From positions 1 to 10,370 of the forward strand of contig DASVDK010000248.1 of the NCBI GenBank assembly GCA_036381125.1: a DNA stretch of 10,370 bases, written 5' to 3'. Position numbers and translations under genes: made by a program. Shown piece by piece: positions 6,776 through 10,370 of the stretch. Each line of letters opens with the position of its first letter. The first letter of the stretch is position 1. The DNA comes from DASVDK01 sp036381125 [NCBI: Thermodesulfobacteriota bacterium] (GTDB lineage Bacteria > DASVDK01). Below the pieces are notes generated by a model. That model was not told the origin of the DNA and made no database searches. It worked only from the letters and a program-made list of their open reading frames with translations.

Positions 6776-8029
6776 ATGGATCGATACGGCAACGACGGTC
6801 GCGCGAACGCCCGGACCCGGGGCCTCACCCGGCGGGACCTCGTGAGCCGCTCGCTCGCGGCGGCGGCAGGCGTGACGCTCGGCGGCGGCCGGGCCGCGGC
6901 GGCCCGCGCGGCCGCGCCGGCGATCAACGTCGGAGTCCTTCTGCCGCTGTCGGGCGCCAACGCCCAGTTCGGCATCAACGCCCGCAACGGCATCGAGCTC
7001 GTCGCCGACCGGATCAACGCCGGGGGCGGCATCCGGGCGCTCGAGGGCGCGACGATCAACCTCGTCGTGGCCGACGCCACCTCCAACCCCGCCACCGCCG
7101 CCACCGTGGCCCAGCGCCTGATCAGTCGCAACAGCGTCGTGGCCGTCCTCGGCGCGTTCGCCTCCTCCCTGACCCTCGCGGTCTCGGAGGTCACCGAGCG
7201 GCGGCGCATCCCGCTCCTGACCATGTCGTTCTCCGACCAGATCACCGGCCGCGGCTTCAAGTACGTCTTCCAGGTCGTCTCGAAGGCGTCGGTGATCGGC
7301 AAGGCGCAGTTCGAGTACACGCTCGGGATCGCGAAGGCGGCCGGCGAGACGCTCGATCGCGTCGCCATCATGTACGAGGACACCGCCTACGGCACCTCCC
7401 AGGCCACGGGGCTTCGGGCCGCGGCGAAGGAGGCGGGGATCGAGGTCGTGATGGACGAGGCCTACCCGCTCGGGATCACCGACGTGACCCCGCTGATCGG
7501 CAAGCTGCGCGCCTCGGGGGCCAGGGCGGTCTTCCCGGTCTCGTACCTGAACGACTCCATCCTCATCATCCGGACCATGCGGCAGCAGCGGCTCGACATC
7601 CCCGCCATCGGCGGCGCGGCCGGCTACGTCATCCCCGACTTCCACCGGGCGCTCGGGGAGTACGCGGAGGGCGTCCTCTCGGTCAACACGTCGAACTACG
7701 ACCTCGCGCCGGAGGAGACGCGGGCCTTCCGGGAGCGATACGGCTACTTCATGGTGCACGAGGCGATCGAGCACGCGGCGACGATGCACCTGCTCGCGCG
7801 CGCGATCGAGGCGGCGAAGTCGGCCCGGCCCGAGGCGGTCCGCGAGGCGCTCGCCGCCGGCCGGGTCTGCGACGGCATCGTCAAGGCGCTGCCCGGCGGC
7901 TGCGTGGCGTTCGACCGGACGGGGCTCAACACCGAGACCTACCCGATCATGGTCCAGTGGCGGGGGGCCGAGCTGGTGACGGTGTACCCCGAGCAGGTCG
8001 CCAGGGCGAAGCCGGCCTGGCGGAGCTGA
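6776..8029 (+). CDS. Tat-exported LivK-type substrate-binding protein of an ABC importer
   Basis: This 417-residue protein is a type I periplasmic binding protein of the branched-chain-amino-acid (Peripla_BP_6/LivK) class, which captures the solute and delivers it to the membrane permeases. The N-terminus carries a twin-arginine signal (TRRDLVSRSL, R19/R20) followed by an Ala/Gly-rich stretch, with cleavage likely near ARAAAPA (about 45). The mature domain opens with INVGVLLPLSGANAQFG (50-66), typical of the class, and continues with MYEDTAYGTSQATGLRAAA (199-217) at the start of the second lobe. It has two cysteines (C365, C376) that could form a disulfide after export. ATG 6776 has the best ribosome-binding site; ATG 6728, which overlaps the IclR stop as ATGA, would add 16 residues. 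The binding-site residues do not let me name the ligand, and the class also binds aromatic acids, amides and urea. Confidence 0.92.
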   Translation: MDRYGNDGRANARTRGLTRRDLVSRSLAAAAGVTLGGGRAAAARAAAPAINVGVLLPLSGANAQFGINARNGIELVADRINAGGGIRALEGATINLVVADATSNPATAATVAQRLISRNSVVAVLGAFASSLTLAVSEVTERRRIPLLTMSFSDQITGRGFKYVFQVVSKASVIGKAQFEYTLGIAKAAGETLDRVAIMYEDTAYGTSQATGLRAAAKEAGIEVVMDEAYPLGITDVTPLIGKLRASGARAVFPVSYLNDSILIIRTMRQQRLDIPAIGGAAGYVIPDFHRALGEYAEGVLSVNTSNYDLAPEETRAFRERYGYFMVHEAIEHAATMHLLARAIEAAKSARPEAVREALAAGRVCDGIVKALPGGCVAFDRTGLNTETYPIMVQWRGAELVTVYPEQVARAKPAWRS

Positions 8030-8036
8030 AGGGGGG

Positions 8037-8897
8037 ATGGACCTCCTCCAGGCCGTCGTCAACGGGGCGCTGATCGGCGGGGTCTACGCCGTGACGTCGA
8101 TCGGGCTGACGCTCGTCTTCGGCGTCATGGAGATCGTCAACTTCGCCCACGCGGCGTTCCTGATGCTCGGCATGTACATCGCCTACCATGCCTGGGCGGC
8201 CTGGGGCATCGACCCCCTCTTCGGCTCCCTGATCGCGCTCGTCGTGGTGTTCGTGCTGGGGGCGGTCCTGCAGCGAACCCTGATCATGCCGATCCTCCGG
8301 GCGCCGCAGGTCTCGCAGATCTTCCTGACGGTCGGGCTGCTCCTCGCCCTCGAGAACACCGCCCTGCTCGCCTTCGGGTCGGAGTTCCGGTCGGTCCAGA
8401 CGCCGTACCAGACGTCGGCGCTCCGCATCGGGGGCATCTTCGTCAGCGTCCCGTACCTCGCCGCGTTCCTGATGTCGGTGGCGTCGGGCGCGGCGCTCTC
8501 GCTCTTCCTGCGGCGCACCGACGTGGGTCGGGCGATGCGCGCCACGGCGCAGAACCCGACGGCGGCCAGGCTGGTGGGGATCGACGTCACCCGGATGTAC
8601 TGGATCGCCTTCGGGCTCGGCACCGGGCTCACCGCCTTCGGCGGCGCGGTCATCCTGCCCTACATGACCGTCTTCCCGACCGTGGGCGGGCAGTTCGTCG
8701 TCCTGATGTTCACGGTCGTCGTCCTCGGAGGGCTCGGGAGCATCCCGGGGGCGATGATCGGCGGGCTGGTCGTCGGGGTGATCCAGTCGGTGTCGGCGCT
8801 GCTCTTCCCGATCCACCTGCAGAACCTCGTGCTCTTCCTCGTCTTCATCGCGGTGCTCGCCGTCAGGCCGACGGGGCTCCTCGGGGCGGGACGGTGA
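8037..8897 (+). CDS. livH: LivH-type permease of a branched-chain-amino-acid-class ABC importer
   Basis: This 286-residue, strongly hydrophobic inner-membrane protein forms half of the translocation channel. The start MDLLQAVVNGALIGGVYAVTSIGLTLVFG and the following VMEIVNFAHAAFLMLGMY (30-47) are characteristic of LivH. The cytoplasmic coupling (EAA-like) loop that contacts the ATPase is GRAMRATAQNPTAARLVGID (164-183), and VVLGGLGSIPGAMIGG (228-243) is the conserved C-terminal segment. About eight hydrophobic segments are visible. It starts 7 bases after the binding-protein stop, with a G-run (8031-8036) touching the ATG. Its end overlaps the livM start by 4 bases (GTGA at 8894-8897). The family is certain; the solute is not. 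Confidence 0.95.
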   Translation: MDLLQAVVNGALIGGVYAVTSIGLTLVFGVMEIVNFAHAAFLMLGMYIAYHAWAAWGIDPLFGSLIALVVVFVLGAVLQRTLIMPILRAPQVSQIFLTVGLLLALENTALLAFGSEFRSVQTPYQTSALRIGGIFVSVPYLAAFLMSVASGAALSLFLRRTDVGRAMRATAQNPTAARLVGIDVTRMYWIAFGLGTGLTAFGGAVILPYMTVFPTVGGQFVVLMFTVVVLGGLGSIPGAMIGGLVVGVIQSVSALLFPIHLQNLVLFLVFIAVLAVRPTGLLGAGR

Positions 8898-9874
8898 AGC
8901 GGCCGCTCCGGTCGCTCCCCGCCGTCGCCGTGGTGGGGCTGGCGTTCGCGGCGCCGCTGGCGCTCGACCCGCTCGGGTACCCGATGCGGGTCCTCACGCT
9001 GGTCTTCCTCTTCGCGGCGATGGGGCAGGCCTGGAACCTCCTCGGCGGGCTCGCCAACCAGGTGTCGCTCGGCCACGCGGCGTTCTTCGGCATCGGCGCG
9101 TACACCTCGACGATCCTCCTGCGCGACCACGGGCTCACGCCCTGGATCGGCATGCTCGTCGGCGGCGCGATCGCCGCGGCCGCCGCCGTGGCGCTGAGCA
9201 TCCCCACCTTCCGGCTGCGGGGCCACTACTTCGCGCTGGCGACGCTCGCCTTCGGGGAGGTGATGCGGGTGGTGGCGAACAGCTGGTCCGAGGTGACCGG
9301 CGGTCCGGTCGGCATCTCGGTGCCGTTCCTCGGCGACGACGCGGCCATGTTCCAGTTCACGAGCAGCGTGCCGTACTACTACATCATGCTGGCCGCGCTG
9401 GTCGGGGTGAGCCTGGTCTTCTGGCGGGTCAAGGCGGGGCGGCTCGGCTACCGCCTGCGCGCGCTCAAGGAGAACCCGGAGGCGGCCGAGGTGATCGGCG
9501 TCGACACCTACCGGGCCAAGCTCGCGGCGATGCTCGTGTCGGCCTTCATCACGGCGCTCCTCGGGACCCTCTACGCCCAGCTCAACTACTTCTTCGACCC
9601 CGACACGATCTTCGGTCTGGCGACCGTCTCGGTGCGTATGGCGCTCGTCGCGATCGTCGGCGGCCTCGGCTCGGTCTGGGGGCCGATCGCCGGGGCGGCG
9701 TTCCTGATCCCGGTCGAGGAGTTCGCCAACGCGTTCTTCACCAACCAGGCGGCCGGCGTGTCGCAGCTCTTCTACAGCCTCCTCCTCATCGCGGTGATCC
9801 TCCTCGAGCCGAGGGGGCTCGTCGCCCTCGGGGGGCGAGCCGCGCGGCTCGCGCGGCGCGAGGGGCGGCCGTGA
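8894..9874 (+). CDS. livM: LivM-type permease of a branched-chain-amino-acid-class ABC importer
   Basis: This second permease subunit has 326 residues and partners LivH in the inner membrane. Hallmarks are WNLLGGLANQVSLGHAAFFG (47-66), RLRGHYFALATLAFGE (107-122), the ATPase-coupling loop GYRLRALKENPEAAEVIGVD (185-204) and VGGLGSVWGPIAGA (255-268). The length and the basic C-terminal tail (RAARLARREGRP) are normal for the family. GTG 8894 is chosen because it overlaps the livH stop as GTGA and gives a sensible hydrophobic first helix. Its own stop overlaps the livG start in the same way (GTGA at 9871-9874), so the three membrane-complex genes are tightly coupled. Confidence 0.95.
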   Translation: MKRPLRSLPAVAVVGLAFAAPLALDPLGYPMRVLTLVFLFAAMGQAWNLLGGLANQVSLGHAAFFGIGAYTSTILLRDHGLTPWIGMLVGGAIAAAAAVALSIPTFRLRGHYFALATLAFGEVMRVVANSWSEVTGGPVGISVPFLGDDAAMFQFTSSVPYYYIMLAALVGVSLVFWRVKAGRLGYRLRALKENPEAAEVIGVDTYRAKLAAMLVSAFITALLGTLYAQLNYFFDPDTIFGLATVSVRMALVAIVGGLGSVWGPIAGAAFLIPVEEFANAFFTNQAAGVSQLFYSLLLIAVILLEPRGLVALGGRAARLARREGRP

Positions 9875-10370
9875 GCGAGGTCGTCCTGCGGGTCACGGAC
9901 CTGTCGCGTCGCTTCGGCGGGCTCGAGGCCGTCAGGCGGGTCACCTTCGACCTGCGGCGGGGGGAGATCCTCGGCCTCATCGGCCCCAACGGCGCCGGCA
10001 AGACGACGCTCTTCAACCTGCTGGTCGGCCTCGTGCGCCCCTCGGCGGGACGCATCAGCCTCGACGGCCGCGACGTCACCGGATGGCCGCCGCATCGGGT
10101 GGCCGCCGCCGGGATGACCAAGACGTTCCAGAACGTCGCGCTCTTCGGCGAGATGAGCGTGCTCGACAACGTCCTGACCGGCGGGCTCCTGCGCCGCGGC
10201 CTCGGGGAGGCGCGCGCGCTGGCCGAACGGGTCCTCGCGCGGGTCGGGCTCGGCGGCATCGCCGGCAAGCGCGCCGCGGACCTCTCGTTCCCCGAGCGCT
10301 CGCGCGTCGAGCTGGCACGGGCGCTCTGCACGGAGCCGCGGGTGCTCTTGCTCGACGAGGTCATGGCCGC
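9871..10370 (+). CDS. livG: LivG-type ATPase of the importer (5' part, cut by the window end)
   Basis: This is the nucleotide-binding subunit that powers the LivHM channel; 166 codons are present and the gene continues past 10370. GTG 9871 overlaps the livM stop. Walker A is GPNGAGKTT (38-46), the Q-loop glutamine is Q87 in MTKTFQNVALFGEMSVLDN, and Walker B is VLLLDE (158-163). The ABC signature region reads LSFPERSRVELARAL (139 onward) in place of the usual LSGGQ-like or LSYGQQRR form, and Walker B is followed by VMA. I recall similar signatures in a divergent subgroup of Liv ATPases, so this is probably natural rather than damage. The long insertion after Walker A that is usual in LivG is less developed here. 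Only the C-terminal helical part and the D/H-loops are missing, because of the window edge. Confidence 0.93.
   Translation, partial: MSEVVLRVTDLSRRFGGLEAVRRVTFDLRRGEILGLIGPNGAGKTTLFNLLVGLVRPSAGRISLDGRDVTGWPPHRVAAAGMTKTFQNVALFGEMSVLDNVLTGGLLRRGLGEARALAERVLARVGLGGIAGKRAADLSFPERSRVELARALCTEPRVLLLDEVMA

Noticed and set aside
6572-8062. Antisense and alternate-frame ORFs over the binding-protein gene
   Set aside because: The + strand frame has a Tat signal, a ribosome-binding site and a clear binding-protein fold. The others are GC-driven shadows.

Overview
The window is a gene-dense, very GC-rich (roughly 70% by eye) stretch of bacterial chromosome. Every convincing gene is on the + strand and most neighbours overlap or nearly touch. 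A sigma-54-dependent NtrC-type activator argues against Actinobacteria, which generally lack sigma-54. Together with high GC and a Liv-type uptake system under an IclR regulator, this suggests a soil or subsurface proteobacterium-like lineage or a Methylomirabilota/Rokubacteria-type organism. That placement is an inference, not a demonstrated assignment.

Layout. (1) 45-1496: a GH3-superfamily (auxin-responsive GH3-like) acyl-adenylating enzyme. (2) 1498-1860: a small four-cysteine protein whose cysteine pattern resembles a high-potential iron-sulfur protein but which has no export signal. (3) 1877-3601: a soluble histidine kinase with two GAF domains. (4) 3602-3851: a 250-base non-genic stretch that repeats the last ~70 bases of the kinase gene twice more and carries two strong inverted repeats. 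(5) 3852-4286: an unrecognised 144-residue protein. (6) 4283-5755: an NtrC-family response regulator (receiver, sigma-54 AAA+, Fis-type helix-turn-helix). (7) 5756-5876: an intergenic region with a sigma-70-like promoter, followed by a 24-bp palindrome at the start of the next gene. (8) 5877-6731: an IclR-family regulator. (9) 6776-10370: a branched-chain-amino-acid-type (HAAT family) ABC importer, comprising a Tat-exported binding protein, two permeases and the start of the first ATPase, which runs off the window.

How the genes work together. The kinase, the unknown protein and the NtrC-type regulator look like one two-component module. The unknown gene is joined to the regulator by an ATGA overlap, and its start overlaps, also as ATGA, the stop codon of the third copy of the kinase tail. 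The importer is most simply read as one operon with the IclR gene: stop/start overlaps run iclR-binding protein (alternative start), livH-livM and livM-livG, and the only visible promoter lies upstream of iclR. The IclR protein probably senses the imported solute or a product of it and binds the palindrome to regulate the operon. The true substrate (branched-chain amino acid, other amino acid, aromatic acid or amide) cannot be read from the sequence.

The most unusual signal is the reiterated kinase 3' end between 3547 and 3855. The third copy, not the first, is translationally coupled to the downstream gene, which suggests a local duplication or insertion that rebuilt the kinase terminus, or an assembly error. 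Recombination between copies would delete about 254 bases, swap the last residues of the kinase and restore direct coupling.
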